64,000 bases of DNA from Ilumatobacter coccineus YM16-304 (GTDB taxonomy: Bacteria; Actinomycetota; Acidimicrobiia; Acidimicrobiales; Ilumatobacteraceae): assembly GCF_000348785.1 (NCBI RefSeq), contig NC_020520.1, positions 1,736,001 through 1,800,000 on the forward strand. Reading direction: 5' to 3'. The position numbers and the translations under genes are program-made. Below, one piece after another: positions 6,547 through 15,774 of this stretch. Numbering within the stretch: the stretch's first letter is position 1; every line of letters starts with the position of its first letter. The notes under the pieces are model-generated. The model saw only the letters and a list, made by a program, of their open reading frames with translations. It was not told the DNA's origin and ran no database searches.

Positions 6547-9006
6547 TCAGCGACGAACCGACGCGACCCGGTACGGCGCGTCGGGCGTGACGACGAGATG
6601 TTCGTCGCCGTCGACGATCGGCACACCGGGCCCGTCGAGCACCGTCAACTCGGCACCGTCGGCGGTGAGTTCGACACGCATCGTCGAGCCGTGCCGGGTG
6701 ATCGTGAACCGCGTCGCCGTCCAACTCTCGGGAAGGCGCGGTGCGAACTTGAGCGCTTTGCCGGTCTCGACCATGCCGGCGAAACCGTGCACGATGCCGG
6801 CCCAGACGCCACCGCTCGACGCGATGTGCACGCCGTCGGCCGTGTTGGCGTGGAGGTCGCACAGGTCGAGATAGAGCGCTCGGCGGAAGTAGTCGAAGGC
6901 GAGGTCGTCGTGGCCGACCTGGGCCGCCACGATCCCTTGCACGCACGCCGACAGCGACGAGTCGCCCGTGGTGATCGGGTCGTAGAAGTCGAAGTTGCGG
7001 AGCTTTTGCTCGTCGGAGAAGTGGTCGCTGCGCAGGTACATCGCGAGCACGACGTCGGCCTGCTTGAGCACCTGGTGGCGGTAGATCACCAGCGGGTGGA
7101 AATTGAGCAGCAGCGGGTACTTCTCGGCCGGGGTGCCCTCCCAGTCCCACGGTTCGAGGTCGAGGAACGCCGTGTCTTGCGGATGGACTTCGCGTTCCTC
7201 GTCGAACGGGATGTACATCGCATCGGCAGCGGCATCCCAGGCGTCGAGTTCGTCGAGTTCGAGTTCGGTGCGTCGCTGGAGTGACTCGAACGCCGTCGGG
7301 TTCCACTGGGCGAGAAAGCGCACGGTGCGCGCCGCATAGCGCAGGTTGAACCTCGCCATGATGTTCGTGTAGCAGTTGTCGTTGACGACGGTGGTGTACT
7401 CGTCGGGCCCGGTGACGCGGTGGATGTGGAACGTGTTGCCGTGCCCGTTGGCGTAGAAGCCGAGGTCGGCCCAGAGGCGGGCGGTCTCGACCAGGATCTC
7501 CGAACCCTCGTCGGCGAGGAAGTCGACGTCTCCGGTCGCGTCGAGGTAGCGGGCGAGGGCGAAGACGACCGCGGCGTTGATGTGGTACTGCGCGGTCCCG
7601 GCTGCGTAGTAGGCCGACGCCTCCTCGCCGTTGATGGTCCGCCAGGGATACAGCGCGCCGGCTTCCGACATGATCCGAGCGCGGCGGCGCGCCGCGTCGA
7701 GCATGCTCCACCTGAAGCGCAACAGCTTCCGTGCGGCGACCGGGTCGGTGTAGGCGAGGAAGGGGACGACGTAGACCTCGGTGTCCCAGAAGTAGTGGCC
7801 GTCGTAGCCGCCGGCGGTCACGCCCTTGGCCGCGATGCCCTGCTCCTGTGTGCGCCGCGATGCCTGCGCGAGCTGGAACAGGTTCCAGCGGATGGCCTGC
7901 TGCGCCGAGTCGTCGCCGTCGATCTCGATGTCGGCGGCCGCCCAGAACGCGTCGAGCTCGGCTCGCTGTTCGTCGAGGAGGACGTCGACGCCGGTCTCGT
8001 GAGCCCGCTGGATCGTGCGGACGCAGCGTTCGGTGAGCTCCTCGCACGGCACGCCTGTCGACGTGTGGTAGCTGACGAACTTGGTGATGACGATCGGCTT
8101 GTCGGGTTCGGCGTTGACCTGGACGACGGTCTTGGCGAGGTCGGCGTCGACGGTGGTCTCGACGCTGAACGGTGAGGTGCTCCCGACGTGATGGCTGGCG
8201 CCGCACGCCAACGTCATGGCGCTGTTGGTGCACGTGTAGCCCAGCACCACGGTGCCGAGACCGTCGTCGCCGCTCTCGTCGAGCTGCGACGTGGGTTGGA
8301 GCACCCGGTGATCGAACTGGCGCGCCTGGCGCGGGTCGTGCTGCTCCTCGCCTTCACCGAGCGACGCGTCGGGGACGTGGTACTCGTCGACGCCGTCCTG
8401 GCGGTTGAGGAGTTGCGACGAGATCACGACGGGCGCTGTCGCGTCGAGCATCGTCACCTCGAACGTCATGACCGCGAGATGGCGTTCGGCCATCGACACC
8501 ATCCGCGTCGAGCGGATGCGCACGCGTTTTCCGCCCGGCGTGCGCCAGACGATGTTGCGTTCGAGCACGCCGGTCCGGAAGTCGATCGATCGTTCGTAGC
8601 TGTCGAGATCGGCCTGCGACACGATGAACGGTTCGTCGTCGACGTAGAGCTTGATCAGCTTGGCGTCGGGCACGTTGACGATGGTCTGTCCGACCTTCGC
8701 GAAGCCGAAGGCGTTCTCGGCGTGCTGGATCTCCCACGTCTCGTGGAATCCGTTGATGTACGTGCCGTGCGTGTGCGCGTCTCGGCCTTCTTCGGGATTG
8801 GCGCGCATGCCGAGGTAGCCGTTGCCGACGCCGAAGAGGGTCTCGGTGTAGCCGAGGTCGTCGGCCGAGTGCTCGGTCTCGACGAGTCGCCACGGGTCGA
8901 GAGGAAAGCGGTGCGATGCCAGGCCGGTCGGTGGCGGCTGGTGGTTGGGAGACACCTGGTCGGCCGGTGCGGGCATGGGCGTGCGATGTCGCTGTGTGGT
9001 GTCCAT
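6547..9006 (-). CDS. glycoside hydrolase family 65 disaccharide phosphorylase
   Basis: The 819-residue protein is a full-length GH65 enzyme. An N-terminal beta-sandwich begins near LFGVGNGYLGMRA, followed by the (alpha/alpha)6 barrel with GYDGHYFWDTEVYVVPF and GPDEYTTVVNDNCYTN. E536 in GPDEY is the expected general acid. A C-terminal domain ends near residue 819. Family members split trehalose, maltose, kojibiose or nigerose with phosphate and release beta-glucose 1-phosphate. The upstream gene encodes the matching beta-phosphoglucomutase, only 4 bases before this ATG, so the pair forms an operon. Which disaccharide is used is not decided. The protein is probably cytoplasmic, as no signal peptide is seen. 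Confidence 0.92.
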   Translation of the reverse strand: MDTTQRHRTPMPAPADQVSPNHQPPPTGLASHRFPLDPWRLVETEHSADDLGYTETLFGVGNGYLGMRANPEEGRDAHTHGTYINGFHETWEIQHAENAFGFAKVGQTIVNVPDAKLIKLYVDDEPFIVSQADLDSYERSIDFRTGVLERNIVWRTPGGKRVRIRSTRMVSMAERHLAVMTFEVTMLDATAPVVISSQLLNRQDGVDEYHVPDASLGEGEEQHDPRQARQFDHRVLQPTSQLDESGDDGLGTVVLGYTCTNSAMTLACGASHHVGSTSPFSVETTVDADLAKTVVQVNAEPDKPIVITKFVSYHTSTGVPCEELTERCVRTIQRAHETGVDVLLDEQRAELDAFWAAADIEIDGDDSAQQAIRWNLFQLAQASRRTQEQGIAAKGVTAGGYDGHYFWDTEVYVVPFLAYTDPVAARKLLRFRWSMLDAARRRARIMSEAGALYPWRTINGEEASAYYAAGTAQYHINAAVVFALARYLDATGDVDFLADEGSEILVETARLWADLGFYANGHGNTFHIHRVTGPDEYTTVVNDNCYTNIMARFNLRYAARTVRFLAQWNPTAFESLQRRTELELDELDAWDAAADAMYIPFDEEREVHPQDTAFLDLEPWDWEGTPAEKYPLLLNFHPLVIYRHQVLKQADVVLAMYLRSDHFSDEQKLRNFDFYDPITTGDSSLSACVQGIVAAQVGHDDLAFDYFRRALYLDLCDLHANTADGVHIASSGGVWAGIVHGFAGMVETGKALKFAPRLPESWTATRFTITRHGSTMRVELTADGAELTVLDGPGVPIVDGDEHLVVTPDAPYRVASVRR

Positions 9007-9010
9007 GTCG

Positions 9011-9739
9011 TCAGCTTTCGGAGTCGCCGGGCAGGAGTTCGGACAGGTCGTCGACGACGAACGTCGCACCGTGCTCGAGGAGCGTGGCGTGACCGGCTCC
9101 GCGATCGACGCCGATCGTCACGGCGAACCCACCGTTGCGGCCGGCGGCCACGCCCGACGTGGCGTCTTCGACCACGACGGTTCGTCGCGGATCGACACCG
9201 AGGCGCTGGGCGCCCAACAGGTAGCCGTCGGGCGCTGGTTTGCCGGCGAGGCCGAGGTCGGCGGCGACGATGCCGTCGATCACGATGTCGAATCGGTCGG
9301 CGAGCCCAGCGGCCGCGAGGACCGGGACGGCGTTCTTCGACGACGAGACGATCGCCGAGGGGATCCCGGCGTCGGCGAGCAGGTCGAGCGTCCGCTGCGA
9401 ACCGGGGTACGGGGCGATGCCGTCACGTTCGAGGATGTGGTTGAACAGGGCGTTCTTCCGGTTGCCGAGCGCCGACACCGTCGAGTCGCCGGGAGCATCG
9501 AGCGGGTCGCCGTCGGGCAGCACGATGTCGCGGCTGGCGAGAAACGAGCGCACACCGTCGTACCGAGGCTTGCCGTCGATGTAACGGAGGTAGTCGGCTT
9601 CGGTGTAGTCGAAGGCGGCGAAGAGTTCGCCCCAGGCGTGTTCGTGGATCTCGGCGGTGGGGGTGATGACCCCGTCGAGGTCGAACAACACCCCCTCGTA
9701 GTCGTGCCAGGCAAACGTCGTGGCGGAGATCTCGTCCAT
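9011..9739 (-). CDS. beta-phosphoglucomutase (HAD superfamily)
   Basis: The 242-residue HAD protein has the nucleophile motif LFDLDGVITP (D20, D22), VSSSKNA as motif II, GKPAPDGYL with the motif III Lys, and VVEDATSGVAAG as motif IV. The order and the cap insertion between motifs I and II match beta-phosphoglucomutase. It converts beta-glucose 1-phosphate to glucose 6-phosphate. Its stop is followed after 4 bases by the GH65 phosphorylase, whose product would be its substrate. It is slightly longer at the N-terminus than usual (about 15 extra residues before the first motif). Confidence 0.9.
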   Translation of the reverse strand: MDEISATTFAWHDYEGVLFDLDGVITPTAEIHEHAWGELFAAFDYTEADYLRYIDGKPRYDGVRSFLASRDIVLPDGDPLDAPGDSTVSALGNRKNALFNHILERDGIAPYPGSQRTLDLLADAGIPSAIVSSSKNAVPVLAAAGLADRFDIVIDGIVAADLGLAGKPAPDGYLLGAQRLGVDPRRTVVVEDATSGVAAGRNGGFAVTIGVDRGAGHATLLEHGATFVVDDLSELLPGDSES

Positions 9740-9794
9740 CGGCGCGAGGTTACGACGCTCACCCGCTCGCGCCGCGCCGTCAACACGCTGTTCA

Positions 9795-9845
9795 CGGTTT
9801 CTGTGACCGATGGTGGGGGAGGGGCGCGCTTTCGGTCACACGAAC
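9795..9845. repeat. palindrome family D, copy 1
   Basis: About 50 bases with imperfect inverted arms (TTTCTGTGACCGA and TCGGTCACACGAA) around a G/C-rich centre containing GGGGCGCGCTT. It pairs with copy 2 (start to start 74 bases), and the same arrangement is found on the far side of the DUF559 gene. No promoter is evident. Confidence 0.8.
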
Positions 9846-9868
9846 TCGACGCCCGCCACCCGTCCTCG

Positions 9869-9918
9869 GTTTGTGTGACCGAATGTGGCGGAGGCTCGCG
9901 CTTTCGGTCACACAAATC
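9869..9918. repeat. palindrome family D, copy 2
   Basis: The arms are GGTTTGTGTGACCGA and TCGGTCACACAAA, a near-perfect inverted repeat with a roughly 20-base centre ending in CGCGCTT. It lies 41 bases beyond the stop of the AbiEi/DUF559 gene and has the same orientation as the other three copies. Confidence 0.85.
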
Positions 9919-9958
9919 GGCGATGGGGAAAGAGCGGATGGGGCGTACGGAGCGGAGA

Positions 9959-10876
9959 TCAGGCCGCGGCGAGGAGGGAGCGGAGTTCGCTCACGACGAC
10001 GGCGGGTCGAGCCACGACTTGCTCGTAGGTGTACTGGAAGGGGAGGAAGCCGTTGCGGAGCAACGCGTTGTATCGCTCTGCGTCGCGACTCATCGCCGCC
10101 TTCGAGCGGTGATACCGGTAGCCGAGGACCTCGACCACGATGTTCGTTTCGGGGAACACGAAGTCGACGCGGACGATGCGGTCGTTGGCACGCGAGAGCA
10201 CCTGCTGCGTCTGCGGCGCCGGGAGCCCAGCTGCGGCAGCGAGCCGGAGGAACTCCCGTTCGAGCCAACTGTGCCCGCCGGCGGTGACCTCGGCCCCTTC
10301 GATCACCTTGATGAGTTTCGGGATGCCGTATCGCCCGCTTCGTCGGAGCGCCACGATCCGGCGATGCAGTAGCGATTCGTTGTAGATGCCGTCGCGCAAT
10401 CCGCTGTCGAGCGCGGTGGTGAGCGGAACCGGGTCGAGGGTGCGGGCCAGGTCGATCATCGTCCGAGCGCCGCTGAGCGAGGCGCAGTCCTGCACCACGG
10501 CGCGATCGACGAGATCGAGTTCGGTGGCGGTGTGGATGCGGTGGCCGATGCGGCGGAGGTTTCGGCCTCTGAGCACGGTGACATCGAACGGAGCACGCAG
10601 GTCGAATCCGTCGAAGCCGTGCAGCGCAGCAGCGGTGGGTCCGCTGGCGAACGCTTCGGGCCCGAGGTCGACGAGCAATGCTCGCAGTTCGTAGATCGGT
10701 GTGTCGTGCGCACCGAAGAGGCGGAATGAGTGAGGTCCGGTCTGGACGAGGGAGCCGCTCTTGACCCGGCTCCGGAGCTGGTGATCGGTCACGCCGCTGG
10801 CATGTGCTTCGCGGCGGTGGATGATCCCATGCTGACCTGTCGCAATCGCCGCAAGTCGGCGGTCGGTGGTGGTCAT
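9959..10876 (-). CDS. AbiEi-like winged-helix plus DUF559 endonuclease-fold protein
   Basis: The 305-residue protein starts with an AbiEi-type helix-turn-helix region (GQHGIIHRREAHASGVTDHQ, residues 14-33), continues with the AbiEi-like middle part (SGPTAAALHGFDGF), and ends in a DUF559/Vsr-like nuclease fold. Candidate metal ligands are E206 or E208 in SWLEREFL, D238 in VRVDFVF and E249 in VVEVLGYRYH. Such fused proteins are common in actinobacteria, often described as type IV antitoxin-like. No AbiEii-type toxin gene is adjacent. The frame stays open to 10996, but the extra stretch is only translated palindrome, so the ATG at 10876 was chosen. Paired palindromes bracket the gene. Confidence 0.8.
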   Translation of the reverse strand: MTTTDRRLAAIATGQHGIIHRREAHASGVTDHQLRSRVKSGSLVQTGPHSFRLFGAHDTPIYELRALLVDLGPEAFASGPTAAALHGFDGFDLRAPFDVTVLRGRNLRRIGHRIHTATELDLVDRAVVQDCASLSGARTMIDLARTLDPVPLTTALDSGLRDGIYNESLLHRRIVALRRSGRYGIPKLIKVIEGAEVTAGGHSWLEREFLRLAAAAGLPAPQTQQVLSRANDRIVRVDFVFPETNIVVEVLGYRYHRSKAAMSRDAERYNALLRNGFLPFQYTYEQVVARPAVVVSELRSLLAAA

Positions 10877-10948
10877 GTCACCATCGTCGCGACGCCCTGT
10901 CACAGAGTTCGGGTGGTTCGCCGGTCGGCGTCCAGCGACGCATCCCCC

Positions 10949-10999
10949 GTTTTGCGTGACCGATTGTGACCGAGGTTCGCGCTTTCGGTCACACAAACC
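10949..10999. repeat. palindrome family D, copy 3
   Basis: It has arms TTTTGCGTGACCGA and TCGGTCACACAAAC, and a centre with an additional TGTGACCGA, giving a partial internal duplication. It lies 73 bases upstream of the DUF559 start and pairs with copy 4 (start to start 72 bases). Confidence 0.8.
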
Positions 11000-11020
11000 G
11001 ACGAGCGCGCGGATTGCTGG

Positions 11021-11072
11021 GGTTTGTGTGACCGATCGTGCGGGAGGGGCGCGCTTTCGGTCACACGAACCG
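11021..11072. repeat. palindrome family D, copy 4
   Basis: The arms GGTTTGTGTGACCGA and TCGGTCACACGAACC are 15 bases long with one mismatch, with centre GGGAGGGGCGCGCTT. It lies 21 bases past the stop of the minus-strand acyl-CoA synthetase (11093) and could also act as its terminator. Confidence 0.85.
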
Positions 11073-11092
11073 GGGAGCGAGCGACGGTCGGG

Positions 11093-12712
11093 TCAGTGGG
11101 TTTCGGCGAAGGCTTTCAGGGCCTTGTAGTCGAGCTTGCCGTTGGCGGCTCGGCCGATGGTGTCGATCACCACGATGTGCTTCGGCGCCTTGTAGGCGGC
11201 GAGACGATCCTTCACGTGTTGACGCAGCGCAGCTTCGTCGAATTCGGCTCCGTGCTCGAGTTCGACGAGCGCGTTGATCGCCTCGCCCCACTTGTCGTCG
11301 GGGAGCCCGACCACGGCGGCGTCGGCAACGCTCGGGTGCAGCTTGAGGGCTTCTTCGACCTCTTCGGGGTACACCTTCTCGCCGCCGGTGTTGATGCACT
11401 GGCTGCCGCGGCCCTTGAGGCTCACGGTGCCGTCGAGCTCGACGGTGGCGAAGTCGCCGGGAATCGAGTAGCGGTGCCCGTCGATCGTGACGAAGGTCTT
11501 CGCAGACTTCTCCTCGTCCTTGTAGTACCCGATCGGCGTGCGGCCACGGATCGCCACCTGGCCGAGTTCGCCCGAGCCCGGCTCGACGTCGCGCCCGTCT
11601 TCGGTGACCACGCGAGTGTTGGGGCCGAGCTCGAACTTCGCGGTGCCGCCACCCGACTCGGACGTGGTCGTGTTCGTGGCCATGCCGATGGCCTCGGAGG
11701 AGCCGAGGGCGTCGACCATGATCAGCCGCGGGTTGTGACGGAGCAGGCCGTCCTTCGACTCCTTCGACCAGATCACTCCGGACGACACGATGACCCGCAG
11801 CGACGAGATGTCCCAGCGGTCGGGTTCGGCGTCGAGCGCTTTGAGGATCGGCTTGGCGAAGGCGTCACCGACGATCGACGTGGAGTTGATCCCGAAGGTC
11901 TCGATCGTGTCGAGGAACTCCTCGGCGGAGAACGAGCGGCCCTGCATCGACGTGATCGAGCCGCCGATCATGAGGTTGCTGATCGCGTTGAACAGCCCGG
12001 TGCCGTGCATGAGCGGGGCCGACGGCATGTTGCGCGGGCCGGCACGCTGCACTCGTTGACTGACCAGATCGAGGTCTTGCTCGGGCGGCATCCGCTTGCG
12101 GTTGTTCGCGTCGAGCACGCCGAAGAGATCGTCTTGGCGCCACATGACGCCCTTGGGCATGCCGGTCGTGCCGCCCGTGTAGAGCAACAGCAGGTGATCG
12201 CCGGATCGGCCCCACGGTCCCGAGACGTTGTCATCGGTGCCGGCGGCTGCGGCCGATTCGTACGGCGTCGCCCACTCCGGGCAGGTGCCCGAACCGTCGT
12301 CGACCCACAGCCACGTGGTGATCCGCGGGACGCGTGCCCGCACGGCCTCGATCTGGTCGACGAACGCTCCGTGGAAGACCACCGTGGTGACGTCGCCGTT
12401 GTCCCACAGGTAGACGAGTTCGTCGGAGGCGTAGCGGTAGTTGGTGTTGACGACCGCCATGCCGGCCTTGAAGGCGGCGAAGACCGACTCGACGTACTCG
12501 GGGCAGTTGTAGAGGTACTGCGCCACCTTGTCCTGCTCGGCGGCGTTCGGTGCGGCGAGCAGTGCGGCGGCGATGCCGTTGGCCCGCCGGTTGAACGACG
12601 CCCAGTCGATCTGCCGGTCGCCCTGCTGTTGGCACAGCGCGTCGGGGATCTGGGCGGCGATCGTCTCCCAGAGATCAGCGAAGTTCCAGCCGGAGTCAGA
12701 TGGTTGCGTCAT
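11093..12712 (-). CDS. acyl-CoA synthetase (AMP-binding, FadD-like)
   Basis: The 539-residue protein is a complete ANL-superfamily ligase. The P-loop LLLLYTGGTTGMPKGVMW falls near residues 170-187, LGSSEAIGM follows, then the adenylate motif YRTD-like region YSIPGDFA, GRGSQCINTGGEKVYPEEVE, and the C-terminal catalytic Lys in AANGKLDYKAL. It activates a carboxylic acid as an acyl-adenylate and transfers it to CoA; chain length is not predictable. The frame is open a few codons further, but MTQPSD at 12712 is the natural start. Four other acyl-CoA synthetase genes or parts lie in the window, none adjacent. Confidence 0.9.
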   Translation of the reverse strand: MTQPSDSGWNFADLWETIAAQIPDALCQQQGDRQIDWASFNRRANGIAAALLAAPNAAEQDKVAQYLYNCPEYVESVFAAFKAGMAVVNTNYRYASDELVYLWDNGDVTTVVFHGAFVDQIEAVRARVPRITTWLWVDDGSGTCPEWATPYESAAAAGTDDNVSGPWGRSGDHLLLLYTGGTTGMPKGVMWRQDDLFGVLDANNRKRMPPEQDLDLVSQRVQRAGPRNMPSAPLMHGTGLFNAISNLMIGGSITSMQGRSFSAEEFLDTIETFGINSTSIVGDAFAKPILKALDAEPDRWDISSLRVIVSSGVIWSKESKDGLLRHNPRLIMVDALGSSEAIGMATNTTTSESGGGTAKFELGPNTRVVTEDGRDVEPGSGELGQVAIRGRTPIGYYKDEEKSAKTFVTIDGHRYSIPGDFATVELDGTVSLKGRGSQCINTGGEKVYPEEVEEALKLHPSVADAAVVGLPDDKWGEAINALVELEHGAEFDEAALRQHVKDRLAAYKAPKHIVVIDTIGRAANGKLDYKALKAFAETH

Positions 12713-12936
12713 CGCCTTGCAACGTAGCAACCCGAACCACTCCGAAACGCAGCCCCGGACAGCGCTCGACCGGGGCCGATGCGGCTCGTCACCCGTGGTC
12801 GAACTTTCTTGAGAGAAGTTTGATCCATTGTGACATGGGGTACGAACAACTGTGCGGGTCGGCTCTCGCCCTCCGCTTCACGAGTGGGTGGTGCACGCCG
12901 ATCGGCAACATCAATCCACATGAAGGGGATCTCACC
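12713..12936. other. divergent intergenic region without a gene
   Basis: 224 bases between the divergent acyl-CoA synthetase and the DUF4331 gene. It must hold promoters for both. AAGGGGA at about 12922-12928 is a good ribosome binding site 8 bases before the ATG at 12937. An imperfect inverted repeat, AACTTTCT and AGAAGTT, lies near 12800. I cannot place a convincing -35/-10 pair. Confidence 0.4.
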
Positions 12937-15642
12937 ATGACAGGAACATCACCGAAGGCGAGGAGGTGGAAGCAGACCGTTGCAGTCGGAGCAGGATTTG
13001 CCGCGCTCGCTTCCGTCGTCGCCGTACAGGCGGGCCCGACCGGGCTGTCGGCCTCGAGTCACCGCGAGGCCCCGCTCATCGCTGGAGACCCACGCGCCGA
13101 CAACACCGACGTCTACGCGTTCGTCAGCCCAGACGACCCCGACACCGTCACCGTGATCGCCAACTGGCTTCCATTCGAGGAGCCCAACGGCGGACCGAAC
13201 TTCTACCCATGGGCCACCGGTACTCCGACGGAGGGGGCTCGTTACAACATCAAGATCGACAACGATGGCGACGCGTTCCCCGACCTCACCTACGAATGGA
13301 CCTTCGAGACGATCATCAAAGACGCTGGTCAGTTCTTGTACAACACCGGTCCGTTCGATTCCGTGACCGACCCGGAACTCAACGTGTACCAGACGTACGA
13401 CCTGACGGTCATCACCGACCCGTTCGACACCCCGGGCGACCCGTCCGACGACCTCGAACAGCTCCTGCTCGACGATGCCATCGCGGCACCGTCGATCGCT
13501 GGCGCAACGTCGACACCCGACTATCAACCGCTCGTCGACGAAGCCGTTGCGTCCGGACAGATTCCGGGCGGCGGTCAGTCGTTCGTCGGCCAGGCCGATG
13601 ATCCGTTCTTCCTCGACCTACGCGTCTTCGACCTCCTCTACGGCGCAGACGCCACCGAGGTCGGCGAGGACACGCTGGCCGGCTACAACGTGAACTCCAT
13701 CGCGTTGCAGCTCCCGAAGGATGCGCTCGCGCTCAACGGATCGGCGACCGACAACCCGGTCATCGGTATCTGGAGCACGACCGACCGGTCCAAGCTCGTC
13801 GAAGACGAGGGAACGGCCCTGCCGGGCGACGAGACCGTGGTCTCCGAGTTCCAGCAGGTGTCACGTCTGGGTAACCCACTCGTCAACGAAGTGGTGCTCC
13901 CACTCGCGTTGAAGGACGCATTCAACTCGATTCCGCCGACTGCCGACGCGACCATCCCCGAGGCGGTCGACGCGGTGCAGAATCCGATCCTTCCTCCGAT
14001 CGTGGAGGCCGTGTACGGCGTCCCCGCTCCGGAAGGCGAACGAAGCGACCTGGTGGAGATCTTCCTCCAGGGCATCAGCATCGAGAACGACGGCCTGTCG
14101 GGCGATCCCGACGAGAACCCGGCGTTGAAGGCTGATCTCAACAGCCTCGCCCTCAACGCCGATGTCTCGACGATCACTCCGTCGGAAATGCTGCGACTCA
14201 ACATGGCCGTGCCCGTCACGCCCGAGGCGAACGCCAGCACAGCCGGAGTGATCGGGGGCGACTTCCAGGGCTTCCCGAACGGTCGCCGTCTCGAAGACGA
14301 CATCCTCGACGCGGCCTTCCAGGTCACCGAGGGCATCGTCTTCAAGGATGGCGCCGACCTCAGTGCCCTCGCTGTCGTCGACTCCGTCGACCGCAACGAC
14401 CGGGAGTTCAGCGATGTCTTCCCGTACCTGGCACTCCCGCATGTCGACAGCGTCGTCAACGGAACCGAGCGCACACCTCGTGCGCCCGAGTTCGTGTCGG
14501 TCGAGGCAGAGCGTGTGCTCGAGACTCGTACGACGACGCCCGGTGGGCAGATCGGCTACAACGGCACCAAGCCGGTGGCCGATCAGAAGATCGACGTCGA
14601 CGTCTCAGGCGTTGTTCCTGACGATGCCGCTGCGGTGTTCGTCACAGTGAGCGCCATCCAGCCCGACGTGCAGGGATACGTCACGGTCTACGCCGACTGC
14701 GACAACGAGCACCCGACCGCAGCGAGCTTGAACCCGTTGGTCGACACCAACGTGAGCAACCTCGTCGCTGCAGAACTCGACGACGATGGCAGCATCTGCC
14801 TGTACACGTCGGGTTCGACGCACTTGGCGGTCGACGTGAACGGCTACCAGCCGAGCACCTCGTCGTACCTTCCCAACGCTCCGGAGCGTGTCCTCGAGAC
14901 ACGTGCGAATGCCGAGGGCGGACAGGTCGGCTACGCCGGCCCGACTCCTGCAGCCGACGACGTCATCACCGTGAAAGTGACCGAAACACCGGGTGCCGGC
15001 CTCGCTGCCGACACCGCCGCGGTGGTTCTGAACGTGACGTCGATCAGGGCAGCGGGCAATGGCTTCGTCACGGCGTATCCATGCGACGAGGAGCAGCCGG
15101 TGACGGCGAACCTCAACCTGGAGGCGAGCACGGTGCGGGGAAATCTGCTCGTGTCGAAGGTCAGCGCCGCAGGCACCGTGTGTCTGTACACCAGCTCGGG
15201 CACCGAGCTGACCGCTGATCTCCAAGGCTCCTACCCGGCTGGTACGTCATACGTGCCGATCGTTCCCGAGCGCCTGCTCGAGACTCGGCAGGGAGTGCCC
15301 GGCGGCCGTATCGGCCACACCGGTGACAAGCCGATCGACGGCGAGATCATCGAACTGAAGGTGATCGGTGTCGGCACGAACCCGGCGCCGGAGGGTTCCG
15401 GAACCGTGATGCTGAACATCGCAGCCATCCAGGCTGAGTCGAACGGCTACATCACGGTGTTCGAGTGCGGCACCACCATGCCGCTCGCAGCGAACGGTGT
15501 GTATGCACCCGGTGCGAACACCTCGACCCTCGTGGCTGCCCCGGTGAACGAAGACGGCCGTACGTGCGTCTTCACCTCCGGCTCGGCTCACATCACCGCC
15601 GACATCTCGGGCTATTTCCCGGGAACACAGCTGGTCGGCTGA
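12937..15642 (+). CDS. secreted DUF4331 protein with three C-terminal VLETR repeats
   Basis: The 901-residue protein has a signal peptide (basic start, hydrophobic VAVGAGFAALASVVAVQA). The DUF4331 domain begins at SSHREAPLIAGDPRADNTDVYAF and runs to about residue 510. Three repeats of 125-128 residues follow, starting at E525, E650 and E778 with ERVLETR or ERLLETR, then GG-IGY-G-KP, a stretch like VxLNVxxIxxxxxGxVTxY, two Cys per repeat and a closing D-GY. Such repeats recur in secreted proteins of this actinobacterial group, probably as beta-rich surface or binding modules. DUF4331 has no known function. TPR and metal-transporter genes follow on the same strand. The ATG at 12937 has a strong ribosome binding site; upstream codons are not protein-like. 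Confidence 0.88.
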   Translation: MTGTSPKARRWKQTVAVGAGFAALASVVAVQAGPTGLSASSHREAPLIAGDPRADNTDVYAFVSPDDPDTVTVIANWLPFEEPNGGPNFYPWATGTPTEGARYNIKIDNDGDAFPDLTYEWTFETIIKDAGQFLYNTGPFDSVTDPELNVYQTYDLTVITDPFDTPGDPSDDLEQLLLDDAIAAPSIAGATSTPDYQPLVDEAVASGQIPGGGQSFVGQADDPFFLDLRVFDLLYGADATEVGEDTLAGYNVNSIALQLPKDALALNGSATDNPVIGIWSTTDRSKLVEDEGTALPGDETVVSEFQQVSRLGNPLVNEVVLPLALKDAFNSIPPTADATIPEAVDAVQNPILPPIVEAVYGVPAPEGERSDLVEIFLQGISIENDGLSGDPDENPALKADLNSLALNADVSTITPSEMLRLNMAVPVTPEANASTAGVIGGDFQGFPNGRRLEDDILDAAFQVTEGIVFKDGADLSALAVVDSVDRNDREFSDVFPYLALPHVDSVVNGTERTPRAPEFVSVEAERVLETRTTTPGGQIGYNGTKPVADQKIDVDVSGVVPDDAAAVFVTVSAIQPDVQGYVTVYADCDNEHPTAASLNPLVDTNVSNLVAAELDDDGSICLYTSGSTHLAVDVNGYQPSTSSYLPNAPERVLETRANAEGGQVGYAGPTPAADDVITVKVTETPGAGLAADTAAVVLNVTSIRAAGNGFVTAYPCDEEQPVTANLNLEASTVRGNLLVSKVSAAGTVCLYTSSGTELTADLQGSYPAGTSYVPIVPERLLETRQGVPGGRIGHTGDKPIDGEIIELKVIGVGTNPAPEGSGTVMLNIAAIQAESNGYITVFECGTTMPLAANGVYAPGANTSTLVAAPVNEDGRTCVFTSGSAHITADISGYFPGTQLVG

Positions 15643-15666
15643 TCACCGCTGACCGCCCCGTGTCGA

Positions 15667-15732
15667 CGGTGACGATCACCGTTTGACGCGAGGCTCGACG
15701 GGTGCCGGGAGCGCTGCACGCAGCGCTCCCGG
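15667..15732. terminator. two hairpins between the DUF4331 and TPR genes
   Basis: A small hairpin (CGGTGA and TCACCG, 15667-15681) is followed by a perfect 13-base stem (CCGGGAGCGCTGC, loop AC, 15705-15732). No T-tract follows, so termination may be partial and separate DUF4331 expression from the downstream genes. Confidence 0.5.
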
Positions 15733-15774
15733 TTCCCGCCCGCCTCACCCGACACTCGCTCCAGGAAGCATCGC

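Noticed and set aside
9795-9918. Possible CRISPR array at the paired palindromes
   Set aside because: Only two units on each side, units are palindromic and differ from each other, and no cas genes exist in the window.
9959-10996. A longer start for the DUF559 protein
   Set aside because: The added residues are the translated palindrome copy 3, not protein-like sequence.
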